Below, one piece after another: positions 15,693-23,025 of a stretch of 37,314 nucleotides of DNA. The stretch's first letter is position 1. Each line of letters opens with the position of its first letter. Made by a program: the position numbers and the translations under genes. Under the pieces are notes generated by a model. The model did not search any database, had not been told where the DNA came from, and saw only the letters and a program-made list of their open reading frames with translations. Source of the DNA: Paenibacillus sinopodophylli (lineage in GTDB: Bacteria > Bacillota > Bacilli > Paenibacillales > Paenibacillaceae); NCBI RefSeq assembly GCF_005930355.1, contig NZ_VDBO01000004.1, forward strand, positions 4,509 to 41,822, read 5' to 3'.

Positions 15693-16399
15693 GAGACACC
15701 GCCTCTGTTGTAAAGGTTAAAGCGCTTCTCTGCCAATGCGGTCAGGCGCTCGATAATGAAGGTCAAACCCCAGAAAATAATAGCTGCCGCCAAATACGCT
15801 TCGAAAAACTTCCAGTTCGTCGTAGCGACAATCTGCGCTTTCGCGTTGATTTCGACGACCGATACGGTGAAGGCAAGCGTCGATCCATGCAGCATTCCAA
15901 TAATCATGTTCGACAGGTTGGGCAAACTCGCTGAGAAGGCTTGCGGCAAAATAATTCTACGCATAGCTTGCGAGGTCGTCATGCCGATCGAGTAAGCCGC
16001 TTCGATCTGCCCGCGGTTCACCGCCAGCAAGCCTGATCGTACTACCTCCGACATATACGCACCTGCGGTGATGGAGAATGAAATATAAGCGAACCCGATC
16101 ATTGGAATGGAGATCGATCGAAACGATAATCCCAGTGCCTCGGAGATGCCGTCCACAATAATCGGAAGCCCGAAATAGATGAGCAGCAAATGCGTAAGCA
16201 TCGGTGTTCCACGGATAAAGGTAACATAAGAGGCTGCTATAGGATACAGAACAGGTACCTTATATAGTCGAATAACGGCTACAGCAGTACCAATAATAAG
16301 TCCACACAAAACCGAAACGACTGTTATCGCAAGAGCCGTAGGAACAGCGGGCAATAGCTGCAGAAACGCAGTCCATATGAATGAAAAATCAAGCTTCAT
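15689..16399 (-). CDS. Amino-acid ABC transporter permease, TcyM-like
   Basis: A 236-residue membrane protein of the His/Glu/Gln/Arg permease family with about five membrane spans. The EAA loop [30 protein letters not shown] contacts the ATPase (quoted in two halves: [14 protein letters not shown] and [16 protein letters not shown]). The frame is open to 16507, but the ATG at 16399 has GAGGAGG 8 bases upstream and gives a normal permease N-terminus, so it is preferred. It overlaps the previous gene by 11 bases. It pairs with the permease at 16389-17183 to form a heterodimeric channel. Confidence 0.94.
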   Translation of the reverse strand: MKLDFSFIWTAFLQLLPAVPTALAITVVSVLCGLIIGTAVAVIRLYKVPVLYPIAASYVTFIRGTPMLTHLLLIYFGLPIIVDGISEALGLSFRSISIPMIGFAYISFSITAGAYMSEVVRSGLLAVNRGQIEAAYSIGMTTSQAMRRIILPQAFSASLPNLSNMIIGMLHGSTLAFTVSVVEINAKAQIVATTNWKFFEAYLAAAIIFWGLTFIIERLTALAEKRFNLYNRGGVS

Positions 16400-17183
16400 T
16401 TTCGGTTCCTCCTCTGCCAAAGCCCAGTTTTGCTGCAATCCTGAACGGTTTCTCTTTTCCTTTACGCAAGCGCGGTTCTTTATCCTCAGACGATAGGCGG
16501 CGTTCATGCCTCAGCAGCTTATTCTCGATCAAGTGGAACAACTTCTCAAGTCCGAAGCTAATTACGAAATAGATGATTGCTAGCGAAATGTAAGTCTCCA
16601 CGAAATGCCTCGACATAACGGCGAGCGTCTGTGACTTCCCTGTTAGTTCCATAATACCTAGTGAGAAGGCAAGCGATGTATCCTTCAGGTTCGCGATGAC
16701 CAGATTGGAGAATACCGGAATCGCTATCGCCATTGCCTGCGGAAGCACTATTCGCGTGAAAGCTTGGAACCCCGTCATACCAACTGAGTAAGCCGCCTCC
16801 ACTTGACCTCTGTCAACCGCTCCTACAGCAGCACGAATCATTTCCGATAAGTAAGCTCCACTGTGCAGGGCATACGTAAGAATAACGAAATATAATGCCG
16901 GCAACTTCGCAACATCAACATTTACAAGCTTCAAAACTTCAGGCAACCCGTAATAAAACAAAAAAAGCTGAATCAATATCGGCGTTCCCCTGAAGAAGGA
17001 GAGATACACCTGCGAAATTCGTCTTAGAATCGGAATCTTATAAAGCTGGGGAAGGGCGACGATAAACCCGACGCCCAGCCCGATTACGATGGAACTCACT
17101 ACGATAAGAAGAGTGACTTTCAATGTAGGAAGCAGCTTTACTAGATACTCGAACACATAACTGATATCAAATGGTTCTCCCAT
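16389..17183 (-). CDS. Amino-acid ABC transporter permease, TcyL-like
   Basis: A 264-residue permease with about five membrane spans and the EAA loop AVDRGQVEAAYSVG then MTGFQAFTRIVLPQA. The C-terminal tail of about 40 residues is long and basic (RLSSEDKEPRLRKGKEKP), longer than in most family members, and its meaning is unclear. AAAGGTGAGAG precedes the ATG. It is the second gene of the operon, 28 bases after the binding-protein gene, and partners the next permease. Confidence 0.94.
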   Translation of the reverse strand: MGEPFDISYVFEYLVKLLPTLKVTLLIVVSSIVIGLGVGFIVALPQLYKIPILRRISQVYLSFFRGTPILIQLFLFYYGLPEVLKLVNVDVAKLPALYFVILTYALHSGAYLSEMIRAAVGAVDRGQVEAAYSVGMTGFQAFTRIVLPQAMAIAIPVFSNLVIANLKDTSLAFSLGIMELTGKSQTLAVMSRHFVETYISLAIIYFVISFGLEKLFHLIENKLLRHERRLSSEDKEPRLRKGKEKPFRIAAKLGFGRGGTENEA

Positions 17184-17211
17184 CCAGCACTCTCACCTTT
17201 CTTACGCAAGC

Positions 17212-18048
17212 TTATTTTTCTTCGGATGTAAAGTCTTCGCCAAGCCATTCTGAGCTAAGCTTACCAAGCGTACCGTCTGCCTTAAGCTCTTTAATCGCTA
17301 CGTCAACTGCATCTGCCAGTTTCTGCTGGTCTGGATCATCTTTGCGGAACATGAACAGAATGTCTGCTTCACTAAGCGCTGGTCCTACTGCCTTCAGCTC
17401 CTGCTTCGTATCGATAAGAGATAGCGTGAAGTCCGCTGCAAGGAACGCATCAACACGGCCTGAGGTTACTTGAGAGACAGTATCGTTGGCTCCGCCATTT
17501 TGGTACACGATTTCAATCGCATTGTTGTTTTCTTTGTTGTAGTTCTCCAGAATTGTCGATTGTGCACTCGTTGCTGTCGTCAATACTTTTTTGCCTTTCA
17601 GGTCATCAAGCGATTGAACCGAATCATTGCCTTTCGCTACGATGATTTTGTTTCTCCAGTGTGCATAAGGCTCTGTATTAAACAGGTACTTCTCTTCACG
17701 CTCTGGATTCTTCTCCATTTCATGAGCAACCAAATCAATTTTTTTCGTTTCTAGGCTAAGCAGCAGGTTCGTGAATTCAAGCGTTTGAATATCGAATTCA
17801 TACGCCGGAAGACGTTTGTCAATTTCTCTTACCAGCTCTACGTCAAAACCAGTCAGCTTTCCGCTTTCGTCAATGAAGGCTACCTGTGGGAACTGTGTAC
17901 CCGTGCCTACGACGATTTTAGTTACTTCCTGCGCAGCATTTCCAGCTGCTGCTTCTGTATTTGCTCCTGCATTTTCTTTATTGCTGCCGCAGCCTGCAAG
18001 AGTTAGTGCCAGTATAATTGCGGTTGATAGAAAGAATGCTTTTTTCAT
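17212..18048 (-). CDS. Extracellular solute-binding lipoprotein for polar amino acids, TcyJ/TcyK-like
   Basis: A 278-residue SBP_bac_3 protein. The signal peptide ends in the lipobox LAGC with lipidated Cys20, followed by a flexible Asn/Ala-rich linker. GTGTQFPQVAFIDESGKLTG then FDVELVREI is the ligand-binding start of the family, and later blocks such as VLTTATSAQSTIL and GRVDAFLAADFTL fit it. It presents the amino acid to the two permeases. It is the first gene of the operon, about 70 bases downstream of a good SigA promoter. The B. subtilis tcy system has two binding proteins; here only one is present. Confidence 0.94.
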   Translation of the reverse strand: MKKAFFLSTAIILALTLAGCGSNKENAGANTEAAAGNAAQEVTKIVVGTGTQFPQVAFIDESGKLTGFDVELVREIDKRLPAYEFDIQTLEFTNLLLSLETKKIDLVAHEMEKNPEREEKYLFNTEPYAHWRNKIIVAKGNDSVQSLDDLKGKKVLTTATSAQSTILENYNKENNNAIEIVYQNGGANDTVSQVTSGRVDAFLAADFTLSLIDTKQELKAVGPALSEADILFMFRKDDPDQQKLADAVDVAIKELKADGTLGKLSSEWLGEDFTSEEK

Positions 18049-18089
18049 TTTTTGTTTCCCCCAATAAGATAATTTTATTAAATCCTTAT

Positions 18090-18115
18090 AATTCCTACCT
18101 GTTAAGTAAGGATTA
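18090..18115 (-). promoter_or_regulatory. Candidate CymR-type box in the leader of the sulfur operon
   Basis: Read on the minus strand the site starts TAATCC (18115-18110) and ends GTAGGAATT (18098-18090), which fits the CymR consensus TAA..C....GGAATT as I remember it. It begins about 12 bases after the -10. CymR is the Rrf2-type cysteine-metabolism repressor of Bacillales. The same segment overlaps an 8-bp inverted repeat (AATCCTTA 18081-18088, TAAGGATT 18107-18114). Confidence 0.45.
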
Positions 18116-18126
18116 ACGTTGAATTC

Positions 18127-18156
18127 ACTTTACCACCTGAATCCTACTTTCGTCAA
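18127..18156 (-). promoter_or_regulatory. SigA promoter of the sulfur-salvage operon
   Basis: TTGACG (18151-18156) and TAAAGT (18127-18132) on the minus strand are separated by 18 bases. This is the best promoter in front of the binding-protein gene. Confidence 0.65.
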
Positions 18157-18164
18157 TCCTATTC

Positions 18165-18185
18165 CTTATAGAGATTCTCTATAAG
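18165..18185 (-). promoter_or_regulatory. Perfect 21-bp dyad, probable LysR activator site
   Basis: The arms CTTATAGAGA (18165-18174) and TCTCTATAAG (18176-18185) are perfectly complementary around one central base. The site ends 9 bases upstream of the -35 of the operon, the usual place for a LysR-family recognition site. A LysR gene lies directly upstream. Confidence 0.65.
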
Positions 18186-18224
18186 TGAATTAACATGTCT
18201 GATTGGCCGATCAGGCAAATAAAA

Positions 18225-18252
18225 ATCCGCTGCTTCAGAAGGAGCAGCGGAT
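18225..18252 (-). terminator. Terminator of the LysR gene
   Basis: ATCCGCTGCT and AGCAGCGGAT form a perfect 10-bp stem with an 8-base loop, followed on the minus strand by TTTTATTTG. It separates the regulator transcript from the operon. Confidence 0.85.
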
Positions 18253-18350
18253 GAATAACCTTAATCAAACTAATTCAATCGGCTTTACTGACAATCTAAC
18301 TTTAGCATGCTTGCTGCCTCTCGGATAATAGAGCTTTTCTATAAAGACAT

Positions 18351-19271
18351 TCAATCTGCCAATAAGCTAAGCTTAGATCCTGCAGACAGCTCCTTGCCTA
18401 TTTCGGTAATCGCATCTACGAATGCAAGATGTTCTCCATGATGAGAGATCAGATTGGTCTGCAAGGAAATACCTTCCGTTTCGGGCACGCGTATTTGATA
18501 CAGCTTGCCGTCATGTATTTCCTGCTGGGCACATAAATCAGGCAGGAAGCCGATACCCGCCTTCTGAATAACCAGCTTTTTGGCCATTTCGGAATTGTCT
18601 GTCTGAATTTGAATATTGGGCGGCAAATCCAGGTGCTCGAATATACGGTGAATGCGCAGCCAATCCAAGGAGCCGCACTCAAAGAATACGAGCGGCTGTT
18701 CGGCTATTGCTTCGATCGTCAGCGTCTCCAGCGACAAGAACGGATGACCGTCATACGCGTACAGACGGATTGGATCCTCATAGAATTTGGTCGATTGCAG
18801 GCTTGGATGATTGACGTTGCGGACAAATCCGATATCAACCTCCTTGCCGAGCACTTTATTCATAATTCCATCTGTCGTACCGGTCACGATCTTATAATGC
18901 GTATTCGGAAAGCGCTGCTTCAATCGGGGTAATAGATCGGGAATGATGTAGTTAGAAACGGACACAGTACAGCCAATTCGGAATTCGTTCGGAAGCGACT
19001 TCTTCTGATTAATGTGCAGCTTACCCTTCTGGTATATAAGCAGCAGCTGCTGCGCGTAAGGAAGAAACCGTTTGCCATCCTCCGTTATTTGGATCTGTTT
19101 TCCCTGCCGATCAAACAGCTTGCAGTCAAGCTCTTGTTCAAGCGACTTGATCCGAGCGGTTACAGACGGCTGTGACAAATACAACGCATCAGCAGCTTTA
19201 TTAAAGCTTCCACAATGAATGACGTAGACGAATGCCTCTATATTTTCAATGTTAATATCGTGCACCTCCAC
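18351..19271 (-). CDS. LysR-family transcriptional regulator (YtlI-like position)
   Basis: About 300 residues. The N-terminal winged helix reads GSFNKAADALYLSQPSVTA then RIKSLEQELDCKLFDR, and the C-terminal part is the periplasmic-binding-like effector domain. In B. subtilis the LysR protein YtlI activates the ytmI operon, and this gene occupies the equivalent place directly upstream of the transporter operon, though in the same direction. The effector is likely a sulfur metabolite (inferred). The start is uncertain: GTG codons at 19271 and 19265 have no ribosome binding site in front of them, while GGAGG at 19265-19269 sits 8 bases before an in-frame ATT (19254-19256) that would give the usual LysR N-terminus xNIENIEAFVYV. 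Confidence 0.92.
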   Translation of the reverse strand: MEVHDINIENIEAFVYVIHCGSFNKAADALYLSQPSVTARIKSLEQELDCKLFDRQGKQIQITEDGKRFLPYAQQLLLIYQKGKLHINQKKSLPNEFRIGCTVSVSNYIIPDLLPRLKQRFPNTHYKIVTGTTDGIMNKVLGKEVDIGFVRNVNHPSLQSTKFYEDPIRLYAYDGHPFLSLETLTIEAIAEQPLVFFECGSLDWLRIHRIFEHLDLPPNIQIQTDNSEMAKKLVIQKAGIGFLPDLCAQQEIHDGKLYQIRVPETEGISLQTNLISHHGEHLAFVDAITEIGKELSAGSKLSLLAD

Positions 19272-19312
19272 TTCTCTTTAAACCGACTAAACCAATAAGA
19301 ATATATTAATTT

Positions 19313-19342
19313 AAAATAACAAATAATAGAGGCTGCTGTCAA
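19313..19342 (-). promoter_or_regulatory. Promoter of the LysR gene
   Basis: TTGACA (19337-19342) is followed after 17-18 bases by TTATTT/TATTTT on the minus strand, with AT-rich DNA downstream. The -35 is perfect and the -10 is moderate. Confidence 0.5.
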
Positions 19343-19352
19343 ATTGCAAAAA

Positions 19353-19387
19353 TAGCTGGAGCATGAACAATATTCATGCTCCAGCTA
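19353..19387 (-). terminator. Terminator of the FNT-ldh-doxX operon
   Basis: TAGCTGGAGCATGAA pairs over 15 bases with TTCATGCTCCAGCTA around a 5-base loop, followed on the minus strand by TTTTTGCAATTTG. It lies about 55 bases after the DoxX stop. Confidence 0.9.
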
Positions 19388-19442
19388 TAATGGGGTGACG
19401 ATTGTGTTCGTGTTTACCTTCAATTGTTGTTGAGCGTTCCCG

Positions 19443-19976
19443 TTACCGCGGGAATTGGCCCCGGCCAATCTCAGGCGTATTTCCATCTCTCCTGAACCTT
19501 TGTACTAGTTTGCGCAGGTAAGGGAGTACCCAATAATCAAGGCCGAATTTGCCTGCGTTAGCTCCTGCCGCGAATACGATTACACCGATGAGAATGAGCC
19601 ATGGATTAGTCGATACCGTTCCCGAGAACATGAACATAAAGTTCATTAGGAGCCCGAAGAATGCTGCGGTAGCTGTGAGGGCACCGACGATGAGTCCCAG
19701 TCCTACCAAACATTCACCAATGGGAATCATCACGTTGAAGATTTTGGCATTCGGCAATGCAAAATGCTCAAGAAACGCGGTAAATGTCGGATAAATGAGT
19801 TCGTTCGTGCTTTTATCTACTACAGGATTTGTAATGGCTCCTTTCAAGAAGCCGCTGGCGTCGAATCCTCCCAGCTTATGCCAGCCGGCGCTCAGCCACT
19901 GCCAGCCTAGATAGACACGCAACACCAGCATTAAACCTGCAGCATACTTGTTTTCACTTAGCCATTTGATAACCAT
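19443..19976 (-). CDS. DoxX-family membrane protein
   Basis: A 177-residue protein with about four membrane spans of the DoxX/DoxD family: RVYLGWQWLSAGWHKLGGF near the start, PIGECLVGLGLIVGALTA in the middle, and a polar C-terminus. Family members associate with thiosulfate:quinone oxidoreductases or oxidative-stress complexes, but most have no assigned reaction. AAGGAG lies 9 bases before the ATG. It is the last gene of a three-gene operon with L-lactate dehydrogenase 23 bases upstream, which suggests a link to redox balance rather than sulfur oxidation. That link is inference. Confidence 0.88.
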   Translation of the reverse strand: MVIKWLSENKYAAGLMLVLRVYLGWQWLSAGWHKLGGFDASGFLKGAITNPVVDKSTNELIYPTFTAFLEHFALPNAKIFNVMIPIGECLVGLGLIVGALTATAAFFGLLMNFMFMFSGTVSTNPWLILIGVIVFAAGANAGKFGLDYWVLPYLRKLVQRFRRDGNTPEIGRGQFPR

Positions 19977-19999
19977 AACGATCAGCTCCTTTTAATTGT

Positions 20000-20914
20000 C
20001 TAGACCGAAATCGTTTCAATCAGATCTTTCAGCTTACCTGCCGAGCGATGCAGCAGCACTTTCTCTTCCTCAGTAATCGGAATATCCAGCACTTGCCTTA
20101 CGCCCTGCCGATCTACTACACAAGGGACGCCCATGTAAACATTAGATAGGCCGTGGTAGTTCTCCACCAGCGTAGATACGTTGAGCACTGCCGACTCATT
20201 GCGCAGAATAGCTGTCACAATGCGATCTAGAGCAAGTGCAATGGCGTAGTACGTGGCACCTTTTGCTTCAATGATTTCATAAGCCGCATCTCTTGTATGG
20301 GTAAATATATCCGTCTTCTCTTCCTCGCTCAGTGCGATGGAAGAGCCGGCTACGTTCGCCAGGCTCCACACCGGAAGCTCGGAATCTCCATGCTCCCCGA
20401 TAATATGCGCATGGACACTGCGGGGATCAAGTTCCAGTTTCTCGCCGATTAGATAGCGGAACCGTGCGCTGTCGAGCAGCGTACCAGATCCAATAACACG
20501 GTTGGTCGGCCAGCCCGACTTCTGCCAGCAGAAGTAGCTCATAATATCAACCGGGTTCGTTGCGATAAGCAGAATACCATCATCGTTGTATTTCAATACT
20601 TCAGAAACGATACTTTCATAAATGGCAACATTGCGTTTCAGCAGGTTTAGCCGCGGCTCGCCAGGCTTCTGTGCCGCTCCCGCTGTAATAATGACGATAT
20701 CCGCATCCTTGCAATCCTCATAAGTGCCTGCCCATACTTTCGTATGACCTAGGAACGGCATCCCGTGATTCATATCAAGCGCATCTCCGACCGCCTTGCC
20801 TGCATTCGCATCGATCAGCACCAGCTCATCCATCCGACTGCGCAGCAACAGCGTATATGCTGTCGTTGATCCAACTGCGCCTACTCCAATAACGACTACT
20901 TTTGTTTTTTTCAT
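20000..20914 (-). CDS. ldh: L-lactate dehydrogenase
   Basis: A 304-residue NAD-dependent dehydrogenase reducing pyruvate to L-lactate in the cytoplasm. GVGAVG at 10-15 binds NAD. Gln82 in AAQKPGEPR is the residue that distinguishes lactate from malate dehydrogenase (malate enzymes have Arg), ATNPVD at 119-123 is the coenzyme loop, Arg151 binds substrate and His175 in IGEHGDSE is the proton donor. AGAGGTGG precedes the ATG. The stop is 2 bases before the next upstream gene boundary, so the gene is tightly linked to a formate/nitrite-type channel. In Bacillus the partner is usually a lactate permease of the LctP type. Confidence 0.95.
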   Translation of the reverse strand: MKKTKVVVIGVGAVGSTTAYTLLLRSRMDELVLIDANAGKAVGDALDMNHGMPFLGHTKVWAGTYEDCKDADIVIITAGAAQKPGEPRLNLLKRNVAIYESIVSEVLKYNDDGILLIATNPVDIMSYFCWQKSGWPTNRVIGSGTLLDSARFRYLIGEKLELDPRSVHAHIIGEHGDSELPVWSLANVAGSSIALSEEEKTDIFTHTRDAAYEIIEAKGATYYAIALALDRIVTAILRNESAVLNVSTLVENYHGLSNVYMGVPCVVDRQGVRQVLDIPITEEEKVLLHRSAGKLKDLIETISV

Positions 20915-20916
20915 AG

Positions 20917-21699
20917 TTATTCCACCTCTTCAAATGGTTTATTAACGAAATAATACATGACACCCATGAGAACCGAGCCGCCGACCAAATTGCCGAGCGT
21001 GACTGGCACCAAATTATGAATCATGCCTCCTAGCGATATCGTTCCAGGGTGATGAAGAACGAGCGCTATGGCGAAGGTACAAAGATTAGCAATACTGTGC
21101 TCGTATCCCGAGATAAAGAAGCAGAAGACGAACAGCATCATGGCGAACAGTTTAGGACCGTCTCCGCGAAGAGACATCGGTACAAAAAACGCTAAGCATA
21201 CAAGCCAGTTACAGAGCACTCCACGGAAGAACAATTCCAGTACCGGAGCGTGAAGCTTCTTCTCCACGACGCTGAGCAGAAACCCATTAACCGATGCATC
21301 CTTGAACAATCCAGTCGACCAGATAAGAAGTGCGAACGCGACTGCTCCCAAGAAATTACCTGCATAGCTGGTGCACCATAGCTTCAGTACACTTGACCAT
21401 CGCATCTTGCCTCGAAGTGCCGTAAACGTGTAGTAAAACGTATTGCCTGTGAATAAATCTCCTCCGCCATATGAAATGAGGATAATCGCTGCGCCGAATG
21501 TAATGGCTGCCATCGGATAGGTTAACGGACTGTTCGCAACGTAGAAGAAGCTGCCTGTCTTGAACGCTACGATAACTCCGAACCCGATGAACATACTGGC
21601 CAGCATGGCTCGCAATATATATCTCAGCTTGCTCTGAAGATAGATGTTCTGCTTCTTCAAAGCGAGCTGTTCAACCCTTCTTAAAGGTATGTGTTCCAT
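20917..21699 (-). CDS. Formate/nitrite transporter family channel (FNT), possible lactate exporter
   Basis: A 260-residue integral membrane protein with six spans and FNT signatures: LRAMLASMFIGFGV, GGGDLFTGNTFYYTF, a pore segment SYAGNFLGAVAF, GVLCNWLVCLAFF and SGYEHSIANLCTF. FNT channels pass formate, nitrite, hydrosulfide or other small monocarboxylates with protons; lactate transport is documented for some members. It is the first gene of the operon, directly followed by L-lactate dehydrogenase, so lactate or lactate/H+ export is the leading hypothesis. The ATG follows an AGGAGGG ribosome binding site and a structured leader. Confidence 0.93.
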   Translation of the reverse strand: MEHIPLRRVEQLALKKQNIYLQSKLRYILRAMLASMFIGFGVIVAFKTGSFFYVANSPLTYPMAAITFGAAIILISYGGGDLFTGNTFYYTFTALRGKMRWSSVLKLWCTSYAGNFLGAVAFALLIWSTGLFKDASVNGFLLSVVEKKLHAPVLELFFRGVLCNWLVCLAFFVPMSLRGDGPKLFAMMLFVFCFFISGYEHSIANLCTFAIALVLHHPGTISLGGMIHNLVPVTLGNLVGGSVLMGVMYYFVNKPFEEVE

Positions 21700-21792
21700 C
21701 GTTAAGCCCTCCTGTTAAGCCGTTGTTAGCTGAGTAAGTTTGACTCGCTTTCTATACCTTTATTTTAGGGGATTCCTCTCCGTTTGTATGTC

Positions 21793-21860
21793 GGGGAACT
21801 CCCTGAACTATTGCTCAGGGTTTAACCGCTGACGCTATGCTCGCGGTAGGGAGATTCCCC
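21793..21860 (-). promoter_or_regulatory. Structured leader element upstream of the FNT-ldh operon
   Basis: A 12-bp outer stem with one bulged base joins 21793-21804 to 21848-21860. A 5-bp stem (ACCGC / GCGGT, 21825-21829 with 21843-21847) stacks directly on it. A third stem, CCCTGA / TCAGGG (21801-21820), competes with the inner half of the outer stem, so two exclusive folds are possible. No U-run follows. It ends about 95 bases before the FNT start codon. No known riboswitch class was recognised. Confidence 0.5.
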
Positions 21861-21906
21861 AGCCGTCCATCCAAAAGCCTCATCCCACATGAATACAGAA
21901 AAAAAA

Positions 21907-21942
21907 CGCCGCCTATCCTGCAACTGTACAGGATAGGCGGCG
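21907..21942 (-). terminator. Terminator of the HesB-like gene
   Basis: A perfect 14-bp stem (CGCCGCCTATCCTG with CAGGATAGGCGGCG) and an 8-base loop are followed on the minus strand by a run of T residues. Confidence 0.92.
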
Positions 21943-21970
21943 CTCTCAATCCGACTAATGCGATTATCTA

Positions 21971-22258
21971 TTATTCCACGATCATTTTAATTTCTTCATA
22001 CTGCTCGTCAAATGAAATTCGGAGTGACTTATTCTCCAAATACCATAGGTTGTCTTGTTCCATATAATACGTAATGCCGTCTACAACGGTTTGAAGTCCG
22101 ATCTGTATGGGCTCATCCTTCGTCACGCCTAGCGACAACCCCGGATGAACACTGCCGCATCCACCTAGTCTGACGTAAATGCGAATCGCCTCACCGTCGA
22201 CAAGTCCCATCGCTTGTTTATAGAAGCCGCCAGCAGCATCCTCTACGTGTAATTTCAT
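21971..22258 (-). CDS. HesB/YneR-like small protein
   Basis: A 95-residue protein of the HesB-like (A-type iron-sulfur) fold: an N-terminal helix region with WYKQ-like FYKQAMGL, then IRIYVRLGGCGSVHPGLSLGV and a late FDEQYEE. Only one of the three Cys of true IscA/SufA carriers is present (in GGCG), as in the Bacillus YneR/YqkB subgroup, so cluster transfer is doubtful. The frame has an ATG at 22267, but AAGGAG lies directly against it; the ATG at 22258 has correct spacing. Monocistronic, with a clear promoter and terminator. Confidence 0.88.
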   Translation of the reverse strand: MKLHVEDAAGGFYKQAMGLVDGEAIRIYVRLGGCGSVHPGLSLGVTKDEPIQIGLQTVVDGITYYMEQDNLWYLENKSLRISFDEQYEEIKMIVE

Positions 22259-22292
22259 CGCGGTCATCTCCTTCCACTGCTTACTCTATTCC

Positions 22293-22321
22293 ATCATTAC
22301 GAATAAGCAGAGCGGTGTCAA
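22293..22321 (-). promoter_or_regulatory. Promoter of the HesB-like gene
   Basis: A perfect TTGACA (22316-22321) and AATGAT (22293-22298) on the minus strand are separated by 17 bases, about 35 bases upstream of the start codon. Confidence 0.55.
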
Positions 22322-22391
22322 CCTTTTGCTTAGGATGCCTGTTCTATCATGCTGCTTCATGCAAAAGAATAACCTTTTCGAATGACAGTGA

Positions 22392-23006
22392 CTAATGCTC
22401 TTTGCTATTCTTAGCGGCAGCGGTACCGTGAAGGAATACGCGAACCGCCTTCCGATAAATCGCAAGCGTCGATTCGTGGATCGGGGTACGTTTCGATATT
22501 TCACCGATTCCGATGAAGAGCCCCTCCAATATAAAGCCTAACGTGCGTGCATCATCCGGGCTTAGCTCACCAGAGTCCATCGCTTGCTGCAAAATTCGCT
22601 CATTGAATTGCAGATGGTCGGCGTAATAACGTTTAACTTCCTGTTGAACATCGCTTCGTCCCCACTCGCTGGATATGAATTCATCCGTCGCTTTTGTAAG
22701 TGGATGATTCAAGTCGTTTGCGACGAGATGCTCAGCATAACCGTTAAGCTTCTCTTCGAATGTATGATAATTTTGCTCCTGCGCCAGCCACTGACTCTCC
22801 CACTCGCTTCCCCATTCTTCCATTAGATAGATAAATATGCCTTCCTTGCTCTGGAAGTGGTAATAGATATTCCCTTTACTGCTTCCTGTAGCGGTCACGA
22901 TATCCTCTATGGAGGTAGCTTTATAACCTTTTTGCGAGAACAAAGCTCTTGCAGCCTCGGCTACCCTTTTTTTAGTCTGCTCACTTTGCAGCTGCTTCTT
23001 GTTCAT
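22392..23006 (-). CDS. TetR-family transcriptional regulator
   Basis: A 204-residue TetR protein. The N-terminal helix-turn-helix is canonical: RVAEAARALFSQKGYKATS then IEDIVTATGSSKGNIYYHF. The C-terminal ligand domain is variable. GGAAGGAGGAG precedes the ATG. It begins 19 bases after the MATE pump gene in the same direction, so the two are probably cotranscribed from the promoter at about 24410, which carries a TetR-like dyad. It most likely represses the pump and itself, with a pump substrate as inducer. Confidence 0.94.
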   Translation of the reverse strand: MNKKQLQSEQTKKRVAEAARALFSQKGYKATSIEDIVTATGSSKGNIYYHFQSKEGIFIYLMEEWGSEWESQWLAQEQNYHTFEEKLNGYAEHLVANDLNHPLTKATDEFISSEWGRSDVQQEVKRYYADHLQFNERILQQAMDSGELSPDDARTLGFILEGLFIGIGEISKRTPIHESTLAIYRKAVRVFLHGTAAAKNSKEH

Positions 23007-23025
23007 TCGGCATCTCCTCCTTCCA

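Noticed and set aside
21700..21780. Rex or Fnr site before the FNT-ldh operon
   Set aside because: No TTGTGA...TCACAA or TGTGA...TCACA dyad could be found in either strand.
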